Assembly (NCBI GenBank): GCA_045560765.1
Contig: JBJKZD010000010.1
Location: forward strand, 186,001 to 250,000
Direction: 5' to 3'
Source of the DNA: UBA9926 sp913064795
GTDB taxonomy: Bacteria; Pseudomonadota; Gammaproteobacteria; Pseudomonadales; Azotimanducaceae
DNA length: 64,000 bases
Both the position numbers and the translations under genes were made by a program. The notes beneath the pieces were generated by a model. The model worked only from the letters and a program-made list of their open reading frames with translations, ran no database searches and had not been told where the DNA came from. The first letter of the stretch is position 1, and every line of letters starts with the position of its first letter. Shown here one piece after another: positions 53,119 through 61,568 of the stretch.

Positions 53119-54105
53119 ATGAAGGATAGAACCTGGTGGTTGGTTGCCGATATTGGTGGGACCAACGCACGATTTTGGGCGGTTTCGCCGGGTTCTATCG
53201 AACCGGTCTGGCAAGGCTATTACTTAGTGAGCGAATACCCAGAATTTGGGGATGTCTTAACTCATGCATTACAAGACGTCGCAGTTGCCCTAGATGACGT
53301 GGTGCCCCCAGAAAAAGTTTGTTTTGCGGTTGCTTGCCCCACGAATCTTGACCGTTTTGCTTTTACGAACAGCCATTGGAATTTTTCCATGGGCGAAGTG
53401 GTTGATAAGACTGGTTGTCAATTGGTATCGGTCATTAATGATTTTGGATCAGTTGCGCGGGCGGTGATGAACCTTGAAGCCTCTGATCTCACCGCAATCG
53501 GTGACGGTCAGATATCCCGTGAGCACCCAAAAGTGGTTTTGGGTGCGGGAACCGGTCTGGGTGTTGCGGGGCTTGTTCCCAGCGCTTCTGGGTTCTCCGT
53601 GATTGAAAGTGAAGGTGGCCACGCAGATTACGCGCCGGTAGGGGATTTGCAGGTTGAGGTCAAACGTAAGCTTCGGTCCCAGTTCAATCGGGTCTGTATT
53701 GAGCGGGTGTTGTCGGGTCCGGGATTGGTCAATGTCTCGAATGCGCTCGCAGCAATCAAACACCAATCTCCACGTTTTGCGACGCCTGCGGATATTGTTG
53801 CTGCGGCTTTGTCCGATCAAGATGAGCTTGCTCGTGACGTGCTTGAATTCTTTTGTGACGTAGCGGGCGCTGTCGCAGGTAATTTGGCACTGACATTCGG
53901 CGCTAAAGGTGGGGTGTACATTGTTGGCGGTGTGATCCCAAGGTTTTCAGATTTTTTCATCAAGAGCGGTTTTCGAAGTGCCTTCGAGGACAAGGGCCGC
54001 TTTCGGGATTACCTCACAAATATTCCCGTCTTTTTGGTGCAGCGACAAGACTTGGGCTTGATCGGTGCCGTCAGTTATCTCAAGGCAGAGGGTCAGTCAT
54101 CATGA
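53119..54105 (+). CDS. glk: glucokinase
   Basis: ATP-dependent phosphorylation of glucose. 328 residues. N-terminal ATPase motif ADIGGTNARFW, then VINDFGSVARAV, VLGAGTGLGVAGLV and SEGGHADYAP match bacterial Glk of the ROK-independent type. It is inserted between edd and eda, with no gap upstream and a 4-bp overlap downstream, so glucose entry and ED cleavage are made together. Confidence 0.96.
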   Translation: MKDRTWWLVADIGGTNARFWAVSPGSIEPVWQGYYLVSEYPEFGDVLTHALQDVAVALDDVVPPEKVCFAVACPTNLDRFAFTNSHWNFSMGEVVDKTGCQLVSVINDFGSVARAVMNLEASDLTAIGDGQISREHPKVVLGAGTGLGVAGLVPSASGFSVIESEGGHADYAPVGDLQVEVKRKLRSQFNRVCIERVLSGPGLVNVSNALAAIKHQSPRFATPADIVAAALSDQDELARDVLEFFCDVAGAVAGNLALTFGAKGGVYIVGGVIPRFSDFFIKSGFRSAFEDKGRFRDYLTNIPVFLVQRQDLGLIGAVSYLKAEGQSS

Positions 54106-54767
54106 GCGAAATCTTTAGACAGCAGCCGATTGTTCCGGTTGTCACCCTTGAGAGCGTAAAAGACGCTGTACCTTTGGCCAGAGCCCTCGCTGAGGGCGGG
54201 ATTCTGATCGCTGAAATTACGTTTAGAACCGCCGCTGCTGCTGCTGCCATCGAAGCCATCAGAATGGCGGTGCCTGAGGTGCTGGTGGGGGCAGGTACCG
54301 TTTTAACGCCGGCGTTAATGCGAACCGCTGAAGCCGCTGGGGCGCAGTTTCTGGTGTCTCCCGGCGCGACGTCTGAGCTGTTGTCACGTGTGCCCGCCGA
54401 TCTGCCATTTGTACCTGGGGTTGCCTCGGTGAGCGAGATGATGGTCGCCAAGGACAACGGGTTTCTAACACAAAAGTTTTTTCCCGCTGAGGTGCTGGGC
54501 GGTGTCGACTTTTTGAAGGCCATCGCTGCTCCCTTGGCAGGGGTCTCTTTTTGCGCAACGGGTGGCATTGGACCCGACAATCTGCAGCGCTATTTGTCCT
54601 TGCCCAATGTTGCGGCGGTGGGAGGTTCCTGGATGGTTCCTCAGGCACTGGTCGCGGCGGGTCATTGGGCCGAGATTACTGCGCTCAGCGCCGAGGCGAT
54701 GACGGCAGTCACAGGCGTGAAAAAACCATTTCTCAACCAACCCGCACACATGAGGGGAGAAGGCTAG
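54102..54767 (+). CDS. eda: KDPG/KHG aldolase
   Basis: Cleaves KDPG to pyruvate and glyceraldehyde 3-phosphate. 221 residues. IVPVVTLESVKDAVPLARAL, EITFRTAAAAAAIEAI, GAGTVLTP and the Schiff-base lysine motif KFFPAE (about residue 125) are typical. Its ATG overlaps the glk stop; zwf begins at the next base after its TAG. Confidence 0.97.
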   Translation: MSEIFRQQPIVPVVTLESVKDAVPLARALAEGGILIAEITFRTAAAAAAIEAIRMAVPEVLVGAGTVLTPALMRTAEAAGAQFLVSPGATSELLSRVPADLPFVPGVASVSEMMVAKDNGFLTQKFFPAEVLGGVDFLKAIAAPLAGVSFCATGGIGPDNLQRYLSLPNVAAVGGSWMVPQALVAAGHWAEITALSAEAMTAVTGVKKPFLNQPAHMRGEG

Positions 54768-56228
54768 ATGTCCGAGAGCAATATTGATCTCGTTGTTTTT
54801 GGCGGGCTTGGCGATCTCGCAGGCCGCAAATTATTGCCTGCGCTGTACCAGATCGAGCGTGCGGGCCTCTTTGCGGAGAGTATCCGGGTCGCGATTGTCG
54901 CCAGAGAAGATATCGAAACCTCGGGTTTTCTGCGATACGCGGAGGAACGTTTGAAGGCGAGTTTGCCTGCTGAGGATTGGTCGGATGCTGTTTGGGCGCG
55001 ATTGGGTCGCCGGTGTTCCTACCTCAAGATTGATTTTTCGAATCAAAAGCAATTCGAGGTACTGAGCGCCTGGACGTTGCCCTCACGGGTGCTCATTTAT
55101 TATTTGGCGACGCCGCCGAGTTTGTTTGGCGCTATCAGCCAACACCTTCAGGCTGCTGGTTGCCTCGATGACAATGCCCGCATCGTTTTGGAAAAACCGA
55201 TTGGACATGATTTGGCCAGTTCCCAAGCGGTAAACGATACCGTCGGACGCTATTTCTCAGAGCGTAATATCTATCGGATCGATCATTACTTGGGTAAGGA
55301 AACTGTACAAAACCTGTTGGCGTTGAGATTTGCCAATCGTTTGATCAATTCCCAGTGGGACAATACCTGTATTGATCATGTGCAAATAACCGTGGCTGAG
55401 ACCATTGGTATCGAAGGTCGCTGGGGATATTACGATCAAGTGGGCCAGTTGCGCGACATGATCCAAAATCATTTGCTGCAATTGCTGTGTATGGTGGCGA
55501 TGGAGCCACCCAACTCATTTGCGGCGGATGAAATCAGGGCCGAAAAGGTCAAGATTCTAAGGGCACTGTCATCGATCGATCGTTCAAAAATTGAGGATCA
55601 AGCCATTCGAGGGCAATATTCCGCTGGCTGGATTGAGGGTGAACCGGTGGTGGGCTACACCGAGGAGGTCGGTTGTTCGGATGCTGAGTCCGATACAGAG
55701 ACTTTTGTTGCCATCAAGGCTCATATCGACAACTGGCGTTGGTCGGGTGTTCCGTTTTATCTTCGTACGGGCAAGCGCTTGGGAGAGAAAGTGACCCAGG
55801 TTGTGATCAGTTACAAGAATCATCCCCACGCGATCTTTCCAGATAGAAAAGACACAGGCATGAACCGATTGGTCATTCGGCTTCAACCCAATGAGGGCAT
55901 CCAGCTTGAGATGGCTTCTAAAAAGCAAAGCCTTAAAGATCGCTTAAGTCTTGAAAAACGTACCCTGAATCTCGATTTTTTTGATGCGACGGGGGAGAGC
56001 AGAATCCCCGATGCCTATGAACGTCTTTTGCTTGAAGTTTTTAAGGGCGATCAATGGCTGTTTGTAAGCCGCGAAGAAATCGAAGCCTCTTGGGTTTGGT
56101 GCGACCGTTTGATTGAGGCCTGGCATGAACAAAAGGTCAAGGTCCATGGATACAGTGCGGGTTCGTCTGGCCCGTCAAAGGCAGAAATGTTGATCGAACG
56201 AGACAACCGTGCCTGGTTCGAGGAGTGA
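54768..56228 (+). CDS. zwf: glucose-6-phosphate 1-dehydrogenase
   Basis: First oxidative step, glucose 6-phosphate to 6-phosphogluconolactone with NAD(P)+. 486 residues. N-terminal dinucleotide motif VVFGGLGDLAGRKLLPAL and the active-site RIDHYLGKE near residue 170 are present; VPFYLRTGKRL confirms the family. Starts with no gap after eda and overlaps pgl by 4 bp. Confidence 0.97.
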   Translation: MSESNIDLVVFGGLGDLAGRKLLPALYQIERAGLFAESIRVAIVAREDIETSGFLRYAEERLKASLPAEDWSDAVWARLGRRCSYLKIDFSNQKQFEVLSAWTLPSRVLIYYLATPPSLFGAISQHLQAAGCLDDNARIVLEKPIGHDLASSQAVNDTVGRYFSERNIYRIDHYLGKETVQNLLALRFANRLINSQWDNTCIDHVQITVAETIGIEGRWGYYDQVGQLRDMIQNHLLQLLCMVAMEPPNSFAADEIRAEKVKILRALSSIDRSKIEDQAIRGQYSAGWIEGEPVVGYTEEVGCSDAESDTETFVAIKAHIDNWRWSGVPFYLRTGKRLGEKVTQVVISYKNHPHAIFPDRKDTGMNRLVIRLQPNEGIQLEMASKKQSLKDRLSLEKRTLNLDFFDATGESRIPDAYERLLLEVFKGDQWLFVSREEIEASWVWCDRLIEAWHEQKVKVHGYSAGSSGPSKAEMLIERDNRAWFEE

Positions 56229-56920
56229 GCTACTCTGTTGAGAATTTTGGATCCCGGGAGGCGTTAGATCGCGGGCTCTGCGCACGGGTTGAAGCGATAC
56301 TCCAAGCGGCCATCGATGAGCGCGGTAGCGCGTTTTGTGTTGTCTCTGGCGGGTCAACGCCGCTCGGGTTTTTTCGTCAATTGAGCACCGCAAAACTCGA
56401 TTTCTCGAAAGTGACCTTTGGACTCGTCGATGAGCGTTGGGTTAGTCCTGATCACGACGACAGTAACGAACGGGCTGTTCGTTCCCACCTTCTGCAGGGT
56501 GCTGCCAATTCAGCGGAGTTTGTCCCGCTTTTTGGCGGCGGTCCAGATGCGGGAGCCGATGCCGCTGCAGCGGATAAGACCTTCAAGACATTACCGACCT
56601 TCGATGTGGTGCTTTTGGGGCTTGGCCTAGATGCGCATACCGCGTCATTGTTTCCTAGTGCGGTGGGGCTCCAAGCAGCGTTAGAACCCGGGGGTATTTC
56701 TGCTGTCGCGGCGCTCCAGCCCCCCGCAGCACCGCACACCCGTCTGACGCTGACGGCTGCGCGATTGATCAATACTCGTCACTTGTTCTTGCAGGCAACC
56801 TCCGCCGAAAAGCTTGAGGTGCTCAGTGCAGCGGCGGCCAGTGAGGACGCTTTGTCGATGCCGATCAGTTGGTTTTTAAATCAACAGTTGGTTCCATTAC
56901 AGGTGTTCTGGGCGCCCTGA
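56225..56920 (+). CDS. pgl: 6-phosphogluconolactonase
   Basis: Hydrolyses 6-phosphogluconolactone. 231 residues from a GTG start at 56225 inside the zwf stop region. CVVSGGSTPLGFFRQL, VDERWVSPDHDDSNERA and LLGLGLDAHTASLFP are the DevB-type Pgl signatures. It closes the route from glucose to KDPG in this operon and is tail-to-tail with hexR (22 bp apart). Confidence 0.95.
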   Translation: MSYSVENFGSREALDRGLCARVEAILQAAIDERGSAFCVVSGGSTPLGFFRQLSTAKLDFSKVTFGLVDERWVSPDHDDSNERAVRSHLLQGAANSAEFVPLFGGGPDAGADAAAADKTFKTLPTFDVVLLGLGLDAHTASLFPSAVGLQAALEPGGISAVAALQPPAAPHTRLTLTAARLINTRHLFLQATSAEKLEVLSAAAASEDALSMPISWFLNQQLVPLQVFWAP

Positions 56921-56942
56921 AATGAGAGGGTTAAAACAGCGT

Positions 56943-57803
56943 TTAAGTCTCGTGCTGCGCTCGAGTCGCTTGCAAACTTTCTTTGATCTTAGCCAGATGC
57001 CGAATGTGTGCCTGTCCCTGACGGAGACTGACCCCGGTTGCAATCACATCGAGCACGGTTAATTGGACCAAGCGCGATGTCATTGGCAAATACTCGTCAG
57101 TGTCTTCCGGGACATTCAGAGTAATGGCGTGGCTGCAGGCTGCCGCCAAGGGCGATTTGGGCGCTGTGAGGCCGACCACAGTGGCGCCTGAATCTCGCGC
57201 GATGGCTGCGGTGTCAAGGAGATCTTTTGTCCGGCCAGTATGAGAAATCATAAAAAATAAATCTCCGAGACTGCCTGCGGCAGCCAGCATGCGCTGCATC
57301 AATGGATCATGGTGCGCTGAGACCGGCTTGTTAAATCGAAAAAATTTAAACGTTGCGTCGGATGCGACCGAGCCGGAATTCCCCAAGCCGAAAAAAAAGA
57401 CCTGTTTGGCTTCAAGAAACTGATTGACCACCTGTTGCACGCTGTTTGTGTCAATGGTGTCTCGTACCCGGTTGAGTGCGTTCACGCTGGCATCAAATAT
57501 TTTGGGAGTAAAAGTATCCACAGTGTCCTCAGCCGCGACCGCGCTATTGACGAAGCGGGCATCGGAGGCAAGCGAGAGGGCTAACTGCATCTTGAAATCA
57601 GGAAACCCGGATGCGCCGAGCTTTTTGCAAAAACGGTTGATCGTGGGCTCGCTGACAGTAGAAAGCCGGGCGAGTTGCGCGATCGAGGATCGAGTCGCCG
57701 CTTCCGGGTTCGAAAGAATTGCAGTGACAACCTTACGCTCGGATTTGCTGAATCCCGCTTGAGTTTGCGTCAATTGAGCGATCATTTCTTGCGGCGTGTT
57801 CAT
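56943..57803 (-). CDS. hexR: HexR, RpiR-family transcriptional regulator
   Basis: 286 residues. An N-terminal HTH (SIAQLARLSTVSEPTINRFCKKLG) is followed by a SIS sugar-phosphate-binding domain (FFFGLGNSGSVASDATFKFFRF, SHTGRTKDLLDTA). In Pseudomonas and Shewanella relatives HexR binds its operators unless KDPG is present. Here two HexR-type palindromes lie upstream of its own start and one upstream of edd, so it probably controls itself and the whole ED operon. Confidence 0.94.
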   Translation of the reverse strand: MNTPQEMIAQLTQTQAGFSKSERKVVTAILSNPEAATRSSIAQLARLSTVSEPTINRFCKKLGASGFPDFKMQLALSLASDARFVNSAVAAEDTVDTFTPKIFDASVNALNRVRDTIDTNSVQQVVNQFLEAKQVFFFGLGNSGSVASDATFKFFRFNKPVSAHHDPLMQRMLAAAGSLGDLFFMISHTGRTKDLLDTAAIARDSGATVVGLTAPKSPLAAACSHAITLNVPEDTDEYLPMTSRLVQLTVLDVIATGVSLRQGQAHIRHLAKIKESLQATRAQHET

Positions 57804-57832
57804 ACCGTTATCCGGCTTCCTTGGTAATTTTT

Positions 57833-57847
57833 TGTAAATAGATTACA
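57833..57847 (-). promoter_or_regulatory. HexR-type operator, proximal to hexR
   Basis: TGTAA-N5-TTACA (TGTAAATAGATTACA) is perfectly symmetric in its arms and lies 30 bp upstream of the hexR start, where binding would block the ribosome-binding/promoter region. It supports autoregulation. Confidence 0.7.
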
Positions 57848-57947
57848 TTTTAATCGATTAAAGTCATTCGTTTCCAATTCATATGACCAAAATATGGGGA
57901 TTTAATGGTAGTAGGCGGCGTAATCGGCCAAAAAGACCCGCTAAAAT

Positions 57948-57962
57948 TGTAATTTAACTACG
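57948..57962 (-). promoter_or_regulatory. HexR-type operator, distal
   Basis: TGTAATTTAACTACG; on the minus strand it reads CGTAGTTAAATTACA, nearly the same as the edd operator. It lies 145 bp upstream of hexR and about 470 bp upstream of the divergent lipoprotein gene, so it could act on hexR alone or on both. Confidence 0.65.
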
Positions 57963-58433
57963 TTTTGGCGGTTTGACCTGACGTATCCCTTGGCACCAGC
58001 ACTGCCTGTGTCAGCGAATCTTAATGAGACATGAAGGCTTGAGTCGCTCTACAAACACTTGGCCCACAAAAACAACAGGGCAGTAAAACAGTCCGTGGCG
58101 AATGGCATCATGGCGCCCCAGAGCCTGGATCATGCGGGATGACTGCCTCAGGATTGCGTGTTCAGGTCTGTGACGGTGATCGCCTTGGGGAGAAGCTTCT
58201 CCTAGAATCTCAAGCAGCCAATGCATCCTCTCAGCCTGCCTTCTTTCAAGATGTTGAAATCACTAAGCTGAAGGTAAACTTCGCGATTGATCAGCCGCCC
58301 TGCCGTCTCACCGCATATATCTACCTGTTCACCGTTTTAGGCTGGAGCTGTTGTGAGGGGCATCAGAAAATGCTGAGGTGAAAAATCTAGAGCCAACAGA
58401 GATATGGCGCTTACAACTCAGCTAGGGGAAGTT
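57963..58433 (+). other. Intergenic region before the repeat lipoprotein
   Basis: About 470 bp. Short open frames on both strands (for example 58139-58381, plus) lack any recognisable feature or conserved start. An AGGGGAAG at 58424-58431 is the ribosome-binding site of the lipoprotein. Promoter position not determined. Confidence 0.5.
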
Positions 58434-61388
58434 ATGCAACAGCAAACGAGAGTTCGTTCAGGGGGCAAATTAGCCAACTTGTTTAAAAACAATGGTCTGG
58501 TTTCGGCGTTTACGCTGGCTGCGTTGCTGGTGCTTTCGGCCTGTGGGGGTGGTGGCAGCACGATCGTCGAGAACGATCTCTCTGATGCTGGGCCAGATGG
58601 GGTTGCACCGACTTTGGTCAGCGTCTCCATTAAAATGGCGAAAGACGCTAATCCGAAGCCCAATGGCGCAGTCAAACTTGGGCAAGCCGTACGAATAGAT
58701 ATTGAAGCAAGCGAAGCCTTGATGAAGCCTTCGATTACGATCGCAGGGGTGGCTGCTGATGAGATTGGAGGAAAAATCGGAGATTGGTACGCCATTCGTA
58801 CTATGACTGATTTGGATATTGACGGAGAAGTCGCCTTTTCGATCTCGTATCAAGACATTTCGGGCGAAGCCGGTGAGATGGTGACCGAAACCACAGATGA
58901 AAGTGCGGTTCAATACTGCGCAGAAGGCTGCGCAACAGGCGGCGATGGTTCGTTGGCGGGTGACTGGCGTTTGGCTGGTGAAGGCGCGGCATCGGTAGGA
59001 CCCTCTGCAGGGAGTGCTGAGTGGTGGTCATCAACAACTCAAAATGGCGGTGGCCCCAATGATCGGGCTTGTTGGTTTGACGATGTTTTCCAGTTCGGTG
59101 ATGACGGAACCTTCCAAAATGTGATGGGTGGTGAGACTTGGGTTGAGGCGTGGCAAGGCGGAGCCGATGCTTGTGGCGTGCCTGTATCGCCCCATGATGG
59201 CGCGAGCACGGGAACCTACGCCTACGATGAAGATGCCGGGACATTGGTCATCAATGGTCGGGGCTCGCACTTAGGCTTAGCGAAAGCGGTCAATGGCCAA
59301 GAACTTGCCAATTCTGGCGATGCGCCGGATTCAATTACCTACGATGTCCTCACCCTCGACGGCGATAACATGACTGTGACCCTCGAGACAGCGCCCGGGG
59401 TTTGGTGGACTTTCAATCTCAAGCGTCCGCCTAAGTCGCCCGTGTTAGGGAAATGGAAATTAGCCGGAGACGGCGCAGCGTCGGTTGGGCCGGTCGCCGA
59501 GAGCTCGGAATGGTGGGCATCGACTGCCGCCAATGGTGCTGGACCCGCTGAACGAGCCTGTTGGTTCGACGATGTTTATCAGTTCAACGCCGACGGTTCT
59601 TTTGAGAACGTTATGGGCGGTGAAACTTGGGTAGAAGGCTGGCAAGGCGGCGCAGACGCTTGCGGTGCCCCGGTTGCGCCACACGACGGTCTAGTCACTT
59701 CAATTTTCCAATACGACGAAGACGCGAGCACGCTTAAAATTTCAGGCAAAGGCGCGCACATTGGTTTGGCCAAAGCGGTCAATGGTGCCGAGCTTGCGGC
59801 ACCGGGAGAGGCCCCAGAGGATGTGACCTACACGGTTACCACGCTTGATGGCGACAACATGACCGTAACGCTGGAAACCGCTGCAGGTGTTTGGTGGACA
59901 TTTAGGTTGACGCGAACCTCTACTTCGCCCCTGGTTGGGAACTGGAAGTTGGCGGGAGATGGTGCTGCATCAGTAGGTCCTGCACCGGAAAGTGCCGAAT
60001 GGTGGGCTTCAACAGCAGCCAATGGCGCGGGCCCGGATGAGCGAGCTTGCTGGTTCGATGATATTTATCACTTCAGCGGTTCAGGCGCGTTTAAGAATTT
60101 TATGGGTCTCGACACTTGGGTGGAAGCCTGGCAGGGCGGCGGTGATGCTTGCGGCGCACCTGTTTCTCCGCATGATGGCAGCTCAGTAGGCAGCTTTGTC
60201 TATGACGATGATGCAGGGACACTGGTTGTCTCGGGTCGTGGATCTCATTTGGGTCTCGCTAAAGCGACCAATGGTGCGGAGATTGCTGCGCCAGGGGACG
60301 CTCCGGATGACATCACCTACACCGTGACGACTTTGGACGGTGACAACATGACGGTGACCCTCGAAACCGGTCCGGGTGTATGGTGGACGTTTAGGCTTAC
60401 GAGAGTCAAACAATCAGCGCTAGCTGGCAAATGGAAGCTAGCAGGCGAAGGCGCTGCATCCGTGGGACCCGTTGCAGAGAGTTCTGAATGGTGGGCCTCA
60501 ACCTCCGCAAACGGCGCGGGGCCTAGTGATCGCGCATGCTGGTTTGATGATGTCTATAACTTCGACTCAGATGGTGCGTTTATGAACGACATGGGCGCAG
60601 AAACATGGGTGGAAGCATGGCAAGGTGGCGCCGATGCTTGTGCAACCCCTGTTTCCCCGCACGATGGTACAGCGGTGTCCGCCTTCGACTACAACGAGGA
60701 CGCGGGAACGTTGACGATTCATGGACGCGGCGCGCATTTGGGTCTGGCTAAGGCGGTCAATGGTGCAGAGCTTGCGGCATCAGGGGACGCGCCTGAGACC
60801 GTGACCTATCAGGTTGCAACCTTAGATGGGGACAACATGACAGTCACCCTCGAGACAGCGGCGGGTGTTTGGTGGACCTTCCGTTTACAACGGGTCTCCA
60901 ATTCTCCTTTTGCGGGTAACTGGAAGCTGGCCGGAGATGGCGCGGCATCGGTGGGTCCAGTTGCCGATAGCGCAGAGTGGTGGGCATCAACTGCGGCTAA
61001 CGGTGCCGGTCCGGACGAGCGAGGCTGCTGGTTCGATGACGTCTACCACTTTGGCGCCGATGGCGGATTTAAGAATTTCATGGGCATGGAGACTTGGGTT
61101 GAAGCATGGCAAGGTGGTAGCGATGCGTGCGCTGCCCCTGTTTCGCCGCATGATGGAACTTCGATGGGAGCGTTCAGTTACGATGAAGTTGCAGGGACAC
61201 TAATGATTGACGGTCGGGGATCCCACCTCGGTCTTGCCAAAGCGGTCAATGGTCAGGAGTTGGCGGCTCCGGGTGATGCGCCTGATGATGTTACTTACTC
61301 CATCTCGACCTTAGACAGTGGCCTTGTCACCGTGACCCTTGAGACTGCTGCAGGTGTTTGGTGGACTTTCCGACTCATGAAAGAGTAA
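58434..61388 (+). CDS. Large surface-type lipoprotein with an Ig-like domain and five tandem 163-residue domains
   Basis: 984 residues from the ATG at 58434; an ATG at 58404 is in frame but weaker in context. A signal peptide ends in lipobox LSAC (Cys37), followed by a Gly/Asp linker and an Ig-like region (about residues 55-160, with TLVSVSIK and ASEALMKPSITIAG). Five domains follow at residues 174, 337, 500, 663 and 826. Each has SSEWW-type tryptophans, ACWFDD with one Cys, TWVEAWQGG..DAC with a second Cys, SPHDG, GLAKAVNG and VWWTF. I recall similar single domains in aquatic Bacteroidetes proteins linked to glycan use, but no function is established. The two Cys could form an intradomain disulfide. 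Confidence 0.85.
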   Translation: MQQQTRVRSGGKLANLFKNNGLVSAFTLAALLVLSACGGGGSTIVENDLSDAGPDGVAPTLVSVSIKMAKDANPKPNGAVKLGQAVRIDIEASEALMKPSITIAGVAADEIGGKIGDWYAIRTMTDLDIDGEVAFSISYQDISGEAGEMVTETTDESAVQYCAEGCATGGDGSLAGDWRLAGEGAASVGPSAGSAEWWSSTTQNGGGPNDRACWFDDVFQFGDDGTFQNVMGGETWVEAWQGGADACGVPVSPHDGASTGTYAYDEDAGTLVINGRGSHLGLAKAVNGQELANSGDAPDSITYDVLTLDGDNMTVTLETAPGVWWTFNLKRPPKSPVLGKWKLAGDGAASVGPVAESSEWWASTAANGAGPAERACWFDDVYQFNADGSFENVMGGETWVEGWQGGADACGAPVAPHDGLVTSIFQYDEDASTLKISGKGAHIGLAKAVNGAELAAPGEAPEDVTYTVTTLDGDNMTVTLETAAGVWWTFRLTRTSTSPLVGNWKLAGDGAASVGPAPESAEWWASTAANGAGPDERACWFDDIYHFSGSGAFKNFMGLDTWVEAWQGGGDACGAPVSPHDGSSVGSFVYDDDAGTLVVSGRGSHLGLAKATNGAEIAAPGDAPDDITYTVTTLDGDNMTVTLETGPGVWWTFRLTRVKQSALAGKWKLAGEGAASVGPVAESSEWWASTSANGAGPSDRACWFDDVYNFDSDGAFMNDMGAETWVEAWQGGADACATPVSPHDGTAVSAFDYNEDAGTLTIHGRGAHLGLAKAVNGAELAASGDAPETVTYQVATLDGDNMTVTLETAAGVWWTFRLQRVSNSPFAGNWKLAGDGAASVGPVADSAEWWASTAANGAGPDERGCWFDDVYHFGADGGFKNFMGMETWVEAWQGGSDACAAPVSPHDGTSMGAFSYDEVAGTLMIDGRGSHLGLAKAVNGQELAAPGDAPDDVTYSISTLDSGLVTVTLETAAGVWWTFRLMKE
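58953..61388 (+). repeat. Five in-frame 489-bp coding repeats
   Basis: Repeat starts are at 58953, 59442, 59931, 60420 and 60909; each step is exactly 489 bp with no indel (the last unit is slightly shorter at its end). The amino-acid sequences are very similar, whereas codons differ widely at third positions. This points to old duplications held by selection on the protein, not a recent expansion. Confidence 0.95.
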
Positions 61389-61410
61389 CGACTAGAACAC
61401 TGAGTTTAAA

Positions 61411-61440
61411 AAGGCCGTGCTTTTAGCACGGCTTTTTTTT
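61411..61440 (+). terminator. Intrinsic terminator after the repeat lipoprotein
   Basis: GCCGTGC-N5-GCACGGC (61414-61432) is followed by eight T residues, and A residues precede it, so it could work in both directions. It lies 26 bp after the lipoprotein stop. Confidence 0.95.
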
Positions 61441-61568
61441 ATCTATTGTCTCTTGGTTTAACGAGATCAGCCCTACCGATTGTTACAGTAGTATTGTAAA
61501 AAGGGACCGAGGTGATTGAAGGTGGCGTCTTTAGATCGCTGCCGCATTTTCTGAGTCGCACCCAAAGT

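Noticed and set aside
58139..58381. 80-codon plus-strand frame before the repeat lipoprotein
   Set aside because: No recognisable domain, weak start context and irregular composition; likely random.
61483..61499. TTACA-N7-TGTAA inverted repeat as another HexR site
   Set aside because: Spacing differs from the other sites and it lies between convergent genes, where an operator would have no promoter to act on.
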